Below, piece after piece: positions 36,171 to 46,643 of a stretch of 64,000 nt of DNA. The notes beneath the pieces are model-generated. The model was given only the letters and a program-made list of their open reading frames with translations. It did no database searches and had not been told where the DNA came from. This DNA is from Pseudoselenomonas ruminantium (lineage in GTDB: Bacteria > Bacillota > Negativicutes > Selenomonadales > Selenomonadaceae): positions 62,001 to 126,000 of the forward strand of contig SVBX01000007.1 in assembly GCA_015058655.1 (NCBI GenBank). The letters are read 5' to 3'. The number at the start of each line of letters is the position of its first letter. Position 1 is the stretch's first letter. The position numbers were made by a program, and so were the translations under genes.

Positions 36171-36737
36171 TTACTTCGCCTCTTTGATAGTGACCTTCTC
36201 CATCGTCACCTTCTCCAAAGGACGGTCGGAGAAGTCGGTATCCACTTTGCCGATCTTCTTCACTACATCCATGCCCTTCACGACCTTGCCGAACACAGCG
36301 TGATGGCCGTCCAGCCAGGGAGTCTTGTCCAGGGTGATGAAGAACTGGCTGCCGCCGGTGTTGGGGCCTGCATTGGCCATGGAGAGGATGCCTTCGCTGT
36401 CGTGCTTCAGGCCCTCGCCAAACTCATCATCGATGGTGTAGCCGGGGCCGCCCATGCCGGTACCCGTGGGGTCGCCGCCCTGGATCATGAAGCCGTCGAT
36501 GACGCGGTGGAAGATAACTCCGTCATAGAAGCCCTTCTCCGTCAGGTCAATGAAATTCTTGGTAGTCTTTGGTGCCTTGTCCTCAAAAAGCTCGATTTCG
36601 ATAGTCCCCAGATTGGTTTCAATAACTGCGATGCGATTTGCCACTTTCTTCGCGCCTCCATTTTTATCCGCCTGGGCCGAGCATCCCACTGTCAAAAGGA
36701 GCAGGGCCGTCAGGGCCAAAATCATTATCTTTTTCAT
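36171..36737 (-). CDS. Cyclophilin-type peptidyl-prolyl isomerase lipoprotein
   Basis: 188 residues. The N-terminus [20 protein letters not shown] is a lipoprotein signal with lipobox TVGC, so the mature protein is tethered on the periplasmic side. The cyclophilin signature is intact: [20 protein letters not shown], with [20 protein letters not shown]. It catalyses proline cis-trans isomerisation of exported proteins. GGGAGG lies 9 nt before the ATG. Confidence 0.92.
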   Translation of the reverse strand: MKKIMILALTALLLLTVGCSAQADKNGGAKKVANRIAVIETNLGTIEIELFEDKAPKTTKNFIDLTEKGFYDGVIFHRVIDGFMIQGGDPTGTGMGGPGYTIDDEFGEGLKHDSEGILSMANAGPNTGGSQFFITLDKTPWLDGHHAVFGKVVKGMDVVKKIGKVDTDFSDRPLEKVTMEKVTIKEAK

Positions 36738-36778
36738 TTTACCTTACCTCCCACGGTTTTTTCAATAGTTTCCCTAAA

Positions 36779-38023
36779 TTAGTCCAGAACTCCGGGGGCA
36801 AAGTTGCCTTCCCTGAAGATCTCCACTTCTTCCCCTTCATGGGTGGTGCCCACAATGGAGAGATCTGCAGTGCCTATCATGAAATCTTCGTGGACTAAGG
36901 AATCATTCGCCCCATGCTGCAGCAGGGTCACGCTGTCCATCTTCTCCCCGCCTTCGATGCAGGTAGGATAAGCCTTGCCCAGGGCCAGGTGGCAAGCAGC
37001 GTTCTCATCGAAGAGGGTATTGTAGAAAAGGATGCCGCTGTTAGAGATGGGCGAATCATAGGGCACCAAGGCCACTTCGCCCAGATAACGGGCCCCCTCG
37101 TCCATGTTGATGAGTTCCTTCAAGGTCTCTTGCCCTGTTTCCGCCCCGAAGTCCACCACGCGGCCAGCCTTGAAGGTCAGGTGGAAATTCTCAATGCGGT
37201 TGCCGTTGTAGATAAGGGGCTTGGAGGCATACACCACGCCATTTACCCCTTCCCGCAGGGGCAGGGAGTAAACCTCCTCCGTAGGCATATTGGCAGCAAA
37301 GGTCACTCCCGTGGCAGATTTCTCTGCTCCGCCTGCCCAGATATGGCCCTCAGGCAACTCCACCGTCAGGTCGGTGCCCAGGCTGTTCTTGTAGTGCAAG
37401 GTCTTGAAATTCTTCTTGTTCAGGAAAGCTGCTGCCCTTTGCAAAGTTGAGATATGCTCCTGCCACGCTTCTGCCGGGTCTGTCTCCGGCTCAATGCGCA
37501 CCGTACGGAAGATTTCCTGCCAGAGCCTGGCCTTGGCCTCTTCCTCGCTCAGTTCCGGGAAGACTTTCTTCGCCCAGCCAGCCGTAGGCACGGACACCAC
37601 GCACCAGGTGTTCTCATTGTTCATGAGACGGGCGCGGTACTCCAGCAGCGCCGCTCCTGCCGCCTGGGCAGAAAGGGTGAGCTTTTCCGGCTCAATGTCC
37701 TTGAAGATTTCCGGATTGCGGGCAGCGATGGATACAAAGGCCGCCCCCTGCTCTGCGTAATCCTGATAGAAGCGCACTTTCCACTCCGGGAACTCCTTGA
37801 AGATTTCTTTTTTGCCCCCTGCGAAGCGAATGTGAGCCAGCTGTTCATCTCCCCAGCTCACCACTACATCATGAGCGCCTGCCTTGAAGGCTGACTCAGC
37901 TATCAACCGGGCAAAATCAGCGCATTCCAGGGGAGAGTTAATCACCAGAATCTGGTCAGGCTGGAGATTTACCCCCACCTTCACTACCAAGTCGGCGTAT
38001 TTTCTCAATAAATCCTGCTGCAT
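36779..38023 (-). CDS. M29-family aminopeptidase
   Basis: 414 residues, the family's usual length. The N-terminus MQQDLLRKYADLVVKVGVNL is characteristic of AmpS/PepS-like M29 metallopeptidases. Later family regions include NMPTEEVYSLPLREGVNGVV, LGEVALVPYDSPIS, FDENAACHLALGKAY and SLVHEDFMIG, which supply glutamate and histidine metal ligands. No export signal, so it is a cytoplasmic peptidase that frees N-terminal amino acids. Confidence 0.92.
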   Translation of the reverse strand: MQQDLLRKYADLVVKVGVNLQPDQILVINSPLECADFARLIAESAFKAGAHDVVVSWGDEQLAHIRFAGGKKEIFKEFPEWKVRFYQDYAEQGAAFVSIAARNPEIFKDIEPEKLTLSAQAAGAALLEYRARLMNNENTWCVVSVPTAGWAKKVFPELSEEEAKARLWQEIFRTVRIEPETDPAEAWQEHISTLQRAAAFLNKKNFKTLHYKNSLGTDLTVELPEGHIWAGGAEKSATGVTFAANMPTEEVYSLPLREGVNGVVYASKPLIYNGNRIENFHLTFKAGRVVDFGAETGQETLKELINMDEGARYLGEVALVPYDSPISNSGILFYNTLFDENAACHLALGKAYPTCIEGGEKMDSVTLLQHGANDSLVHEDFMIGTADLSIVGTTHEGEEVEIFREGNFAPGVLD

Positions 38024-38037
38024 ATGCCATTTCCTTT

Positions 38038-38970
38038 CTATTTGACTGCCTGCCTCTTAGCTGCATCCTTTTCCATTTTCTTCCTTCTGCGCTTCAGCAT
38101 CTCCTCTATATCCACTCCGGGATGGCTGAAGCCCCTCCCCATGACCTCATTGGCAGAAATGACGATCATGAAGGCATCCGGGTCAAAGAGATTGGCTATC
38201 AGCTTGATTCTCGACACCTGGGTGAGATTCACCACCACGAAAACCACATTCCTCTCTTTGCGGGTGAAAGCCCCTTGGCCGTGCAGGAAGGTAACCCCCC
38301 GCCCCACTTCCGTGATGATGCCTTCGGCAATATGCTGTGCCTGGTCGGAGATGATCAGCACTGCCTTGCGCCGGTTGAAGCCTGCAATGACCTTGTCTGT
38401 CACCGTACCGTTCATATACATGCAGATGAGGGTGAACATGGCAGGCGCCACCCCGAAGAGGAAAGCCGCCGCCGCCATGATCAGGCAGTTGAAGGCAAAG
38501 ATTACTCCCCCCATGTTCAGGGAGTAATACTTCTTCACAATGGCACCGATGATGTCAAAGCCGCCGGTGCTGCCGTTCATGCGGAAGACGATGCCGTAGC
38601 CGATGCCGTTGAAAACACCGCCGAAGACGGCCGAAAGCATGATATCGTTCACAGGAGCATAGGCATTGAGAGGTCTGGTGAAATCCAGGAAGAAGGAAAA
38701 AATTGCCGTGCCGACAATGACATCGAAGGTATAACCTTTGCCCAAAGTCTTCCAGGCCGCCAGCAGCAAAGGGATATTATAAAGAAAGGTCTGCAAGCCT
38801 ATGGGCAGATGGCTCAAATAGTAGACGATGATGGCAATGCCCGTGGCGCCGCCGGTCAGCAGATGAGCAGGCACCAGGAAGAGGTTGATGGAGCAGCTGG
38901 CAATAAGGCATCCCAGGAAGATGCCAAGATACCGCAAGAGACGATGTTCCAGCATCTTCAGCTGTATCAT
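38038..38970 (-). CDS. YitT-family membrane protein with DUF2179
   Basis: 310 residues. The first about 200 residues contain five or six hydrophobic segments, with family strings NLFLVPAHLLTGGATGIAII and NGIGYGIVFRMNGSTGGFDI. The C-terminal soluble DUF2179 domain contains VTFLHGQGAFTRKERNVVFV and ISANEVMGRGF. Function is not established for the family. Its start overlaps the stop of the upstream gene by 4 nt. Confidence 0.88.
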   Translation of the reverse strand: MIQLKMLEHRLLRYLGIFLGCLIASCSINLFLVPAHLLTGGATGIAIIVYYLSHLPIGLQTFLYNIPLLLAAWKTLGKGYTFDVIVGTAIFSFFLDFTRPLNAYAPVNDIMLSAVFGGVFNGIGYGIVFRMNGSTGGFDIIGAIVKKYYSLNMGGVIFAFNCLIMAAAAFLFGVAPAMFTLICMYMNGTVTDKVIAGFNRRKAVLIISDQAQHIAEGIITEVGRGVTFLHGQGAFTRKERNVVFVVVNLTQVSRIKLIANLFDPDAFMIVISANEVMGRGFSHPGVDIEEMLKRRRKKMEKDAAKRQAVK

Positions 38971-39644
38971 TCAGCTTTTCCTCCCATCCTGAAGCGAGGC
39001 AGTTCCTCCTTGGGCAGGGCCGAAGTGTCAATTTCCTTCGACCCGAATCTTTCCGACAGAGCCTCATCCTCCAGCCCTTCCTCGATATCTGCTCCCTCGA
39101 TGACCATGCGGTCAGCTTCTTCATCGGTGAGGGGCAGGGCCGTGATGCGTGCCTTCACCATATGCCAGTCGCCAGAATCGAGTTCAAAGAGCAAATGTTC
39201 GTGAGGGTGGCCGGGGCGCTCATAGATGAAGTAAGGCACCCCTCCCTGCCACTGATGCTTATTCTTGCCGTAAGTGCCCTCCAGCCAGTAGGAGGTGGCT
39301 CCCTGCCGCACATTGTGGCGCAAGACATAATCCTTGCCGGACAAATCAATATCTGCCACCTTGCCCGTAGCTTTCACCACGCCCACCCTCACCTCAGGGT
39401 ATTCATAAATGATCAGGGGCACTCCCTGCACCGTCTGTTCCTTGTCGTAGAGCGGCTCCCCCAGGATATCCTTCATCTGGGCAACCTTCGCCCCCAGCAT
39501 CAGCCCCTTGTAGCCAAAATCGCTGTCAAGCAAACGAGCTTTGGCTGCCTCAGCCGTCACAGGTGCAAGGATATTGTCTGAACAAGCTGGGATTGCCATG
39601 CTCAGACAGGCCAGGGCTGCCAGACTTGCTGCTATCTTTTTCAT
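38967..39644 (-). CDS. Exported hypothetical protein
   Basis: 225 residues, not recognised. The N-terminus MKKIAASLAALACLSMAIPA is a signal sequence; the following cysteine could be a lipobox (IPAC), or cleavage may occur near AEA at residue 33. The body contains LGAKVAQMKDILGEPLYDKE, which resembles small periplasmic proteins with a conserved GxxxxxVxxxLGxP motif. The acidic C-terminal region (IEEGLEDEALSERF) is unusual. It is translationally coupled to dtd and yitT by 4-nt overlaps on both sides. Confidence 0.6.
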   Translation of the reverse strand: MKKIAASLAALACLSMAIPACSDNILAPVTAEAAKARLLDSDFGYKGLMLGAKVAQMKDILGEPLYDKEQTVQGVPLIIYEYPEVRVGVVKATGKVADIDLSGKDYVLRHNVRQGATSYWLEGTYGKNKHQWQGGVPYFIYERPGHPHEHLLFELDSGDWHMVKARITALPLTDEEADRMVIEGADIEEGLEDEALSERFGSKEIDTSALPKEELPRFRMGGKAE

Positions 39645-40096
39645 TTCTTCTTCCTCATTTCGTCCGTGTCAAACAGTAAAGTGACGGGGCCGTCATTGAT
39701 GGACTCCACCTGCATATCCGCCCCGAAGCTGCCATGCTGGGGAGGGAACCCCTTTTCCTTCAGCTTATCCATGAAGCAATTGTAAAGTGGCTCCGCCAAA
39801 GAGGGCGGCGCCGCATGGGAAAAGCCGGGACGGCGGCTGCCCAGATCTGCATAGAGGGTGAACTGGGAAACCACCAGTATCTCCCCTCCCACCTGCTCGA
39901 TACTCAGATTCATCTTCCCCTGCTCGTCCTCGAAGACCCGCAGATGCACTATTTTCTCTGCCAGGCAATCAGCCTCAGCTTCAGAATCCTCCGGGCCTAC
40001 GCCCAGCAGCACCAGATAGCCCTGGCCAATAGCCCCCTCAACTTTTCCCTCAATGGTGACAGAGGCTGACTTCACCCGTGTAACTACTGCTTTCAT
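39641..40096 (-). CDS. dtd: D-aminoacyl-tRNA deacylase
   Basis: 151 residues, standard length. The motifs are GGEILVVSQFTLYADLGSRR (SQFTL) and VESINDGPVTLLFDT (NDGPVT, with the GP cis-peptide motif). It removes D-amino acids and glycine from tRNA. It lies 3 nt after the hydrolase gene and overlaps the downstream exported gene by 4 nt. Confidence 0.95.
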   Translation of the reverse strand: MKAVVTRVKSASVTIEGKVEGAIGQGYLVLLGVGPEDSEAEADCLAEKIVHLRVFEDEQGKMNLSIEQVGGEILVVSQFTLYADLGSRRPGFSHAAPPSLAEPLYNCFMDKLKEKGFPPQHGSFGADMQVESINDGPVTLLFDTDEMRKKK

Positions 40097-40099
40097 AAT

Positions 40100-41056
40100 C
40101 TATCCTTTCGTCATATAAGGCTTGACAAAATCCCTGATGGTCTTGAAATACAGCTCCTGGCCAGTCTGGCTGGCTGCTCCGTGAACGGCATCCTCTATGA
40201 ACAGGATTTCCTTGCGGGGAGCCACAGCCGCATCGTAAAGCTCCTGCGCCATCACAGGGGGCACCAGCGTATCCTTCAGCCCATGGATGAAGAGCATGGG
40301 CACCTTGGAATTCCTCACCGCCTGGACAGGCACCGCCTGATTGAGGCTGAAGCCCGCCACCTCCTTGCACCGCCAATCCAGGAGATTCATGGCAGGGAAA
40401 GGCGGCAGGCCGAAGGAATCCTTCATCTGGTAGGCCAGAAGGTCAAAGGCGCTGGTATAGCCACTGTCCTCCACGCAGGCCACCACCTGGGCAGGCAGGT
40501 TCTCGTCATCAGCGGCCAGCATCACCGTAGCGGCTCCCATGGAAACACCATGGAGCACGATATGGGCCTCAGGATAGCGCATGGCCACCAGTCCGGCCCA
40601 GGCTGTCACATCATTGCTTTCTTTATACCCCATGGTCAGGAACTTCCCCTGGCTTTCCCCGGAAGCCCTGAGGTCAGGGGTCAGCACATGGTACCCCATC
40701 ATGAGATAATGCTCAGCTATATAGTAGGAATTAGTCTGATTGCAGCCATAGCCATGAGCCACGATCACCCACTTATTGGAGCTTTCCTTCGGAGAAAAAT
40801 GCGTGGCCGTAAGATGCAGTCCCTCCTCAGACTGCAGTTCCCAAGGCTCGCTGAGGTAATCCGGCCTGTCATACTTCCGGCTCTCCGGCGGCATCAGCAG
40901 GGCAAAGGCCCTTGGCGGCTCCGCATGTCCCCCAAAGGTCCCTCTCTCCAGACCGAAGGAAACCAAATAATTGCCAATAAAATAACCTGTCCCCAGCACG
41001 AAGCCAACAGTCATGACCACAGCTGTCAACAGGCAGGAAATCACTATTTTCTTCAT
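40100..41056 (-). CDS. Membrane-anchored alpha/beta hydrolase
   Basis: 318 residues. A single N-terminal hydrophobic helix (ISCLLTAVVMTVGFVLGTGY) anchors it, with the domain probably outside the cytoplasm. The nucleophile elbow is LHGVSMGAAT. The oxyanion region is VAHGYGCNQ, the catalytic aspartate is likely in HGLKDTLVPP, and the histidine in DAVHGAAS. It resembles the YqkD/BAAT-like esterase group. The substrate is unknown. Confidence 0.85.
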   Translation of the reverse strand: MKKIVISCLLTAVVMTVGFVLGTGYFIGNYLVSFGLERGTFGGHAEPPRAFALLMPPESRKYDRPDYLSEPWELQSEEGLHLTATHFSPKESSNKWVIVAHGYGCNQTNSYYIAEHYLMMGYHVLTPDLRASGESQGKFLTMGYKESNDVTAWAGLVAMRYPEAHIVLHGVSMGAATVMLAADDENLPAQVVACVEDSGYTSAFDLLAYQMKDSFGLPPFPAMNLLDWRCKEVAGFSLNQAVPVQAVRNSKVPMLFIHGLKDTLVPPVMAQELYDAAVAPRKEILFIEDAVHGAASQTGQELYFKTIRDFVKPYMTKG

Positions 41057-41085
41057 CCATCCGCCCCCCTTTGTCGATAGTACAC

Positions 41086-41251
41086 ATTATAACACCATTG
41101 TTCCAGATTTGTCGAAGACAAATCTTCCTCTTGGTGTTTTCCCACAGGGACTAGCTTCGCGTCGCACGAGGCGGGAGATATTAACTCGCCGCCTGTTAGT
41201 AGTTTGCCGCCCCCACTTATAGAAGTGGGGGACATCTTGTACTCGTTATAA
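41086..41251. repeat. Multi-hairpin repeat, copy 1 (IS200/IS605-like end?)
   Basis: About 165 bp between ATTATAA and CGTTATAA. It holds three hairpins: AGATTTGTC-GAA-GACAAATCT, GGCGGGAG...CTCGCCGCC, and CCCCCACTT-ATAG-AAGTGGGGG. An 85-bp core is identical to the second copy at 56.5 kb. Subterminal hairpins and no long inverted ends suggest a non-autonomous IS200/IS605-type element or solo end; this is inference. The 88-codon minus-strand ORF across it is not a convincing gene. Confidence 0.75.
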
Positions 41252-41286
41252 CGCAAATGGGCATGTTTAACAAATAGAAGTGGATT

Positions 41287-41313
41287 AAAAAAGGAGCTGT
41301 GCTTCACAGCCCC
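41287..41313 (-). terminator. Terminator of the polyamine operon
   Basis: On the minus strand GGGGCTGTG-AAG-CACAGCTCC followed by TTTTTT, 12 nt after the aguB stop. Confidence 0.92.
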
Positions 41314-41325
41314 TTCCACATTGCC

Positions 41326-42201
<876 letters not shown>

Positions 42202-42211
42202 AGCTTCACCT

Positions 42212-43333
42212 CTATTTTTTCTGTCCAGTCAGGGGAATCTGCTGGGTCAGGCAGTGGAAGTTGCCACCTCCCACGATGACCGCCCGCGCCGGCAAAGGCA
42301 CCACCCTGCGCTGGGGGAAGCAGGCCGCCAGGATGCGCACAGCTTCACTATCCATGGCATCCCCAAACTGGGGCACCAGCACCTTGCCATTGCAGAGATA
42401 GAAATTCACATAGCTGGCTGCCAGGCGCTCCCCCGGCTCCCGCCTGTCCTCCCCTGCCTCGAAGGTGAAGCTATCCGCCTCTGTCTCCGTGATGCAGACG
42501 GGCTTCTGGGGGATAGGCAGCTTATGAATCTTGAACCTGCGCCCCTTGGCATCAGTTTCCTGCTCCAAAACCTTCAGGTCTGCCTGGCTCAGCTCATACT
42601 GGGGGTCATCCTTGTCCTCCGTCCAGGCCAGCAGGACTTCCCCGGGCCGGACAAAGGCAAAGACATTGTCCACATGCTCATTTGTCTCGTCATTGTAGAT
42701 GCCCCTGGGCAGCCAGATGACCTTCTCCGCGCCGAGATAATCAAGCAGCTTTTCCTCGATCTGTGCCTTGGTGAGCTGGGGATTGCGCCCCTCCGACAGC
42801 AGGCAGGCTTCCGTCACCACCACCGTGCCTTCGCCGTCCACATGGATAGAACCTCCCTCCAGCACGAAATCCCCGGCCTCGTAAAGGTCATCACCCAGAG
42901 CTGCGCACATCTTCTCTGCCGCCGCCTCATCCAGCCCATAGTCAGGGTAGAGGCCGTCAAAATCTCCGCCCCAGGCATTGAAGCGCCAGCTGATGCCACG
43001 GCGCTGTCCCTGCCCATTGATGACATAGGTAGGCCCCATATCCCTGGCCCAGGCATCGTTGGTGGGAATCTCCAGATAGTGGATATGCTCCTGGGGCAGT
43101 TCTTTCAGCATGGCTTCTGCCTGGGCGCGGTGCGCCCCATCCACCAGCAGGTAAACCTCCTCCGCCTCGGAAATCTCCCGGATAAGCTCCACAAAGACCG
43201 GCTGCACCTCAGCCCCGCCATGGGTCCAGGAGCCGGGGCGCACAGGCCAGATCAGGAAAGTTCCCTCGTGGGGAGCAAACTCGGCGGGCATAAAGAAGCC
43301 ATCAGACTTTGGCGTAATATCGGTAATTTTCAT
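42212..43333 (-). CDS. aguA: Agmatine deiminase
   Basis: 373 residues, standard length. Pentein-fold motifs are PAEFAPHEGTFLIWPVRPGS, NDAWARDMGPTYVI, NEHVDNVFAFV and the catalytic cysteine in IVGGGNFHCLTQQ at the C-terminus. It converts agmatine to N-carbamoylputrescine. Start and nspC stop overlap by 4 nt (ATGA). Confidence 0.96.
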   Translation of the reverse strand: MKITDITPKSDGFFMPAEFAPHEGTFLIWPVRPGSWTHGGAEVQPVFVELIREISEAEEVYLLVDGAHRAQAEAMLKELPQEHIHYLEIPTNDAWARDMGPTYVINGQGQRRGISWRFNAWGGDFDGLYPDYGLDEAAAEKMCAALGDDLYEAGDFVLEGGSIHVDGEGTVVVTEACLLSEGRNPQLTKAQIEEKLLDYLGAEKVIWLPRGIYNDETNEHVDNVFAFVRPGEVLLAWTEDKDDPQYELSQADLKVLEQETDAKGRRFKIHKLPIPQKPVCITETEADSFTFEAGEDRREPGERLAASYVNFYLCNGKVLVPQFGDAMDSEAVRILAACFPQRRVVPLPARAVIVGGGNFHCLTQQIPLTGQKK

Positions 43334-44505
43334 GACAAGCGCCCCTTGAAATCTTCATAGCCAAACTGCTTCACCAGGGTACAGTCCCCTGCCCTGTCCA
43401 TCTTCCAGATGGCAGGCAGGGCCATGCCGTTGAAGGTGTTGTTCTTGACCATGGAGTAAATGGCCATATCCTCAAAATACAGCCTGTCCCCCGGCACGAT
43501 TTCCCTGTCAAAGGAATAGTCGCCGATGATGTCCCCTGCCAGGCAGGTGCAGGAAGAGAGCCTGTAGGTATAGGCCTTCTCTCCTGCTTCCCCCGCCTCC
43601 TTCAAGGGAGGACGGTAAGGCATTTCCAGCACATCCGGCATATGGCAGGCAGCGGAAGCATCGAGGATCAGGGTCTTGACCCCATGATTTTCCACTATAT
43701 CCATCACCTCGGTGGCAAGATACCCTGCATTGAGGGCTACCGCCTCCCCAGGCTCCAGATATACCTCTACCCCGTACTGCTCCCGGGCGGATTTGACCAG
43801 GTCAATGAGCCGCTTGCGGTCGTAATCAGCCCGCGTGATGTGATGACCGCCTCCCATGTTGAGCCAATGAACAGAGTCAGCCTCCAGCCACCGGCCAAAG
43901 CACGCCTGCACTGCCTTGAGGGTTTCAGCCAGAGCATCGCTATTCTGCTCGCAGAGGGTGTGGAAATGGAGTCCGTCAAGTTGTTCAAACAGCTCAGGCT
44001 CCCCCGCCACTGCCCGCTCAAAAGCCTCTGCCGTCACTCCCAGACGGGAGCCGGGAGCGCAGGGATCATAGATGCCATGCTCCTGGGTAGAGCACTCGGG
44101 GTTGATGCGCAGGCCAATGCCCTGCTGCACGCCACGCTGCTGCTGAATCTCCCTGACCTTGGCACCAAAGCGGCGCAGCTGGGCAAAGGAATTGAAGATG
44201 ACATGGTCGCAGATGGACGCAATTTCCTCGATTTCCTCAGGACGGTAAGCCGGGGAAAACACATGGTTCTCCCCCCGCATCTCCTCATGGCCCAATCTGG
44301 CCTCATACAGGCCGCTGGCGGTGGCACCGTCCAGGTATTTGCTTATCAAGGGATACTCGGCAAACATGGAAAAGCACTTCTGGGCCAAAAGGATGCGGCA
44401 GCCTGCCGCATCCTTGACCTCTTTCAGCAATTCAAGATTTTTTTCCAAGGCCTGCTCATCCACCACATAGGCAGGAGTAGGCACTTTATCTATCTTCATT
44501 GCCAT
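43330..44505 (-). CDS. nspC: Carboxynorspermidine/carboxyspermidine decarboxylase
   Basis: 391 residues from ATG 44505 (GGTGG about 10 nt upstream; the track adds 18 codons lying over the previous gene). Alanine-racemase-type PLP barrel: the PLP lysine is in RILLAQKCFSMFAEYPLI. Family motifs include GLRINPECSTQEHGIYDPCA, LHFHTLCEQNSDAL, LNMGGGHHITRADYD and LEPGEAVAL. It decarboxylates carboxyspermidine to spermidine (or carboxynorspermidine to norspermidine). Its partner dehydrogenase is the next gene upstream. Confidence 0.94.
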   Translation of the reverse strand: MAMKIDKVPTPAYVVDEQALEKNLELLKEVKDAAGCRILLAQKCFSMFAEYPLISKYLDGATASGLYEARLGHEEMRGENHVFSPAYRPEEIEEIASICDHVIFNSFAQLRRFGAKVREIQQQRGVQQGIGLRINPECSTQEHGIYDPCAPGSRLGVTAEAFERAVAGEPELFEQLDGLHFHTLCEQNSDALAETLKAVQACFGRWLEADSVHWLNMGGGHHITRADYDRKRLIDLVKSAREQYGVEVYLEPGEAVALNAGYLATEVMDIVENHGVKTLILDASAACHMPDVLEMPYRPPLKEAGEAGEKAYTYRLSSCTCLAGDIIGDYSFDREIVPGDRLYFEDMAIYSMVKNNTFNGMALPAIWKMDRAGDCTLVKQFGYEDFKGRLS

Positions 44506-44510
44506 GGGAC

Positions 44511-45770
44511 TCAATCCACCAGCACCGGGTTTTCTTCCACCTTCCAGGGCAGGCCCCACTTGTTGAGGGCTTCCATGTAGGGGTCCGGGTCGAACTCGTC
44601 AGTGGTGAAGACACCGGGCTTCTTCCACTGGCCCGTCACCACCAGCATGGCGCCGATCATGGCAGGTACGCCCGTGGTGTAGGAAATGGCCTGGGAGCCC
44701 ACTTCCTTGAAGCACTCCTGATGGTCGCAGACATTGTAGATGTAGATGGAGCGCTCTTTGCCGTCCTTCTTGCCCGTGAAGATGCAGCCGATATTGGTCT
44801 TGCCCTTGGTGCGGGGACCAAGAGATGCCGGGTCAGGCAACAGGGCCTTCAGGAACTGGATGGGCACGATTTCCTGACCGTTGTAATTGATGGGGGTGGT
44901 GGAGAGCATGCCCACATTCTCCAGGCAGCGCATATGGTCGAGATAGCTCTGTCCGAAGGTCATGAAGAAGCGGATGCGCTTCACCTCCGGCATATTGCGG
45001 CCCAAAGCCTCGATTTCCTCATGGTGCAGCAGGTACATATCCTTCTTGCCCACGCCCTCGAAATCGTACTCCCGCTTGATGCTCATGGCAGGGATCTCAA
45101 TCCACTTGCCGTTTTCCATATAGGAGCCGGGGGCGGAAACCTCACGCAGGTTGATTTCGGGATTGAAGTTGGTGGCAAAGGCATAGCCGTGGTCGCCGCC
45201 GTTGCAGTCCAGGATGTCGATGGTGTCGATGGTATCGAAGTAATGCTTCTTGGCATAGGCGGCAAAGACAGAGGTCACCCCCGGGTCAAAGCCCGTGCCC
45301 AGGAGAGCGGTCAGTCCAGCCTGTTTGAACTTGTCCTCATAAGCCCACTGCCAGGAGTAGTCGAAGTAAGCGGAGAAGCCCAGATCCTTGCAGCGCTTCT
45401 CATAAATCTTGCGCCACTCAGGGTCTTCCGTATCCTCCGGCTCGTAGTTGGCCGTATCGATATAGTCCACCCCGGCAGCCAGGCAGGCATCCATGATGGT
45501 GAGGTCCTGATAGGGCAGGGCCACATTCAGCACTGCATCCGGCTGGTACTCCTTGATCAGCTTGGTGAGCGCCTCCACATCATCTGCATCGATCTGGGCC
45601 GTGGTGATTTTCGTCTTGGTCTGTCCCTGCAGCTTATCTTTCAAGGCATCGCATTTGCTCACCGTGCGGCTGGCAATCATCAGCTCGTCAAAGACACCAT
45701 CATTCTGGCACACCTTGTGGATAGCTACGCTGGCCACGCCGCCGCAGCCGATAATCATGAGTTTGCTCAT
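44511..45770 (-). CDS. Carboxynorspermidine/carboxyspermidine dehydrogenase
   Basis: 419 residues of the saccharopine dehydrogenase-like family, with N-terminal Rossmann motif MIIGCGGVASVAIHKVCQND and IDADDVEALTKLIKEYQPDA. DYIDTANYEPEDTE and GTGFDPGVTSVFAAYAKKHY are strings of the CASDH group. It joins putrescine to aspartate semialdehyde with NADPH to give carboxyspermidine. It overlaps the speE stop by 4 nt. The neighbouring decarboxylase makes this assignment firm rather than saccharopine dehydrogenase. Confidence 0.93.
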   Translation of the reverse strand: MSKLMIIGCGGVASVAIHKVCQNDGVFDELMIASRTVSKCDALKDKLQGQTKTKITTAQIDADDVEALTKLIKEYQPDAVLNVALPYQDLTIMDACLAAGVDYIDTANYEPEDTEDPEWRKIYEKRCKDLGFSAYFDYSWQWAYEDKFKQAGLTALLGTGFDPGVTSVFAAYAKKHYFDTIDTIDILDCNGGDHGYAFATNFNPEINLREVSAPGSYMENGKWIEIPAMSIKREYDFEGVGKKDMYLLHHEEIEALGRNMPEVKRIRFFMTFGQSYLDHMRCLENVGMLSTTPINYNGQEIVPIQFLKALLPDPASLGPRTKGKTNIGCIFTGKKDGKERSIYIYNVCDHQECFKEVGSQAISYTTGVPAMIGAMLVVTGQWKKPGVFTTDEFDPDPYMEALNKWGLPWKVEENPVLVD

Positions 45771-46624
45771 TTTTTTTCCTCCTCTGAGAGAATATCCTCA
45801 ACATACTTGGGCAGCATAAATGCCCCCTTATGCAAATGAGTCGTGTAGTACCAAGTGGTGAGATTTCTCTCATTCCAGCGCTTGGCATCAAAATCCTTCA
45901 AGGGATGATACTTCTTCGAAGCAAAGCCAAACATCCACAGCCCTGCCGGGCAGGTGGGAATGCCCGCCTGATAGACGCGGCTTACGGGAAAGCTCTGATA
46001 GGCCTTGCGGTGCATGGCCCGAAAGGCCGCCTCATCCTCATCGTAGAAGGGGCTGCCATGCTGATAGACCATGATGCCGTCATCATGCAGGGCGCGATAG
46101 CAGTTGCCATAAAACTCCCTGGTAAACAGCCCCTCCGTATGGCCAAAGGGGTCGGTGGAATCGTTGATGATGAGATCGTACTTGTCCCGGCAGCGTCGCA
46201 AGAAGCGCAGGCCATCCATGTTGGTGATCTTCACCCGCTCATCGTCGAAGCCCTTGGCGGTTTCGGGGAAATATTCCCGGGAAACCTCGATGAACATCTC
46301 ATCAGGCTCCACCACATCAATGGCCTCGATTTCCGGATACTGGGTGAGGACCTTGGCCACGCCCCCATCGCCGCCGCCGATGATCAGCACATTCTTCACT
46401 CGGGGATGCACGGCCATGGGCACATGGACCACCATCTCATTGTAGATAAATTCGTCGGCCTCCGAGAAGATGATTTCGCCATCCAGCACGATCATCCTGC
46501 CAAACTCCTGGGACTCAAAGACATCTATGCGCTGATACTCGCTCTGCTTGGAGAACAGCTGCTTGTTAACTCGCACAGAGGTTTTGACATTCTCGGTATC
46601 CATCTGTGAAAACCATATTTCCAT
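45767..46624 (-). CDS. speE: Spermidine synthase (aminopropyltransferase)
   Basis: 285 residues. Motifs are intact: FGRMIVLDGEIIFSEADEFI, LIIGGGDGGVAKVL, and the catalytic aspartates in LIINDSTDPFGHTEGLF. It transfers aminopropyl from decarboxylated SAM to putrescine. No speD lies in this window. It is odd to find it in the same operon as the CASDH/CASDC route, which makes the same product without SAM. GGGAGGG is 6 nt before the ATG. Confidence 0.93.
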   Translation of the reverse strand: MEIWFSQMDTENVKTSVRVNKQLFSKQSEYQRIDVFESQEFGRMIVLDGEIIFSEADEFIYNEMVVHVPMAVHPRVKNVLIIGGGDGGVAKVLTQYPEIEAIDVVEPDEMFIEVSREYFPETAKGFDDERVKITNMDGLRFLRRCRDKYDLIINDSTDPFGHTEGLFTREFYGNCYRALHDDGIMVYQHGSPFYDEDEAAFRAMHRKAYQSFPVSRVYQAGIPTCPAGLWMFGFASKKYHPLKDFDAKRWNERNLTTWYYTTHLHKGAFMLPKYVEDILSEEEKK

Positions 46625-46643
46625 TCAGTTCCCTCCCTGCCGG

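Noticed and set aside
41053-41319. 88-codon minus-strand ORF across repeat copy 1
   Set aside because: It is made of the hairpin repeat, and the equivalent frame is not kept in copy 2, so I treat it as non-coding.
44511-45770. Saccharopine dehydrogenase (lysine pathway)
   Set aside because: The adjacent carboxynorspermidine decarboxylase, speE and agmatine genes point to the polyamine dehydrogenase of the same family.
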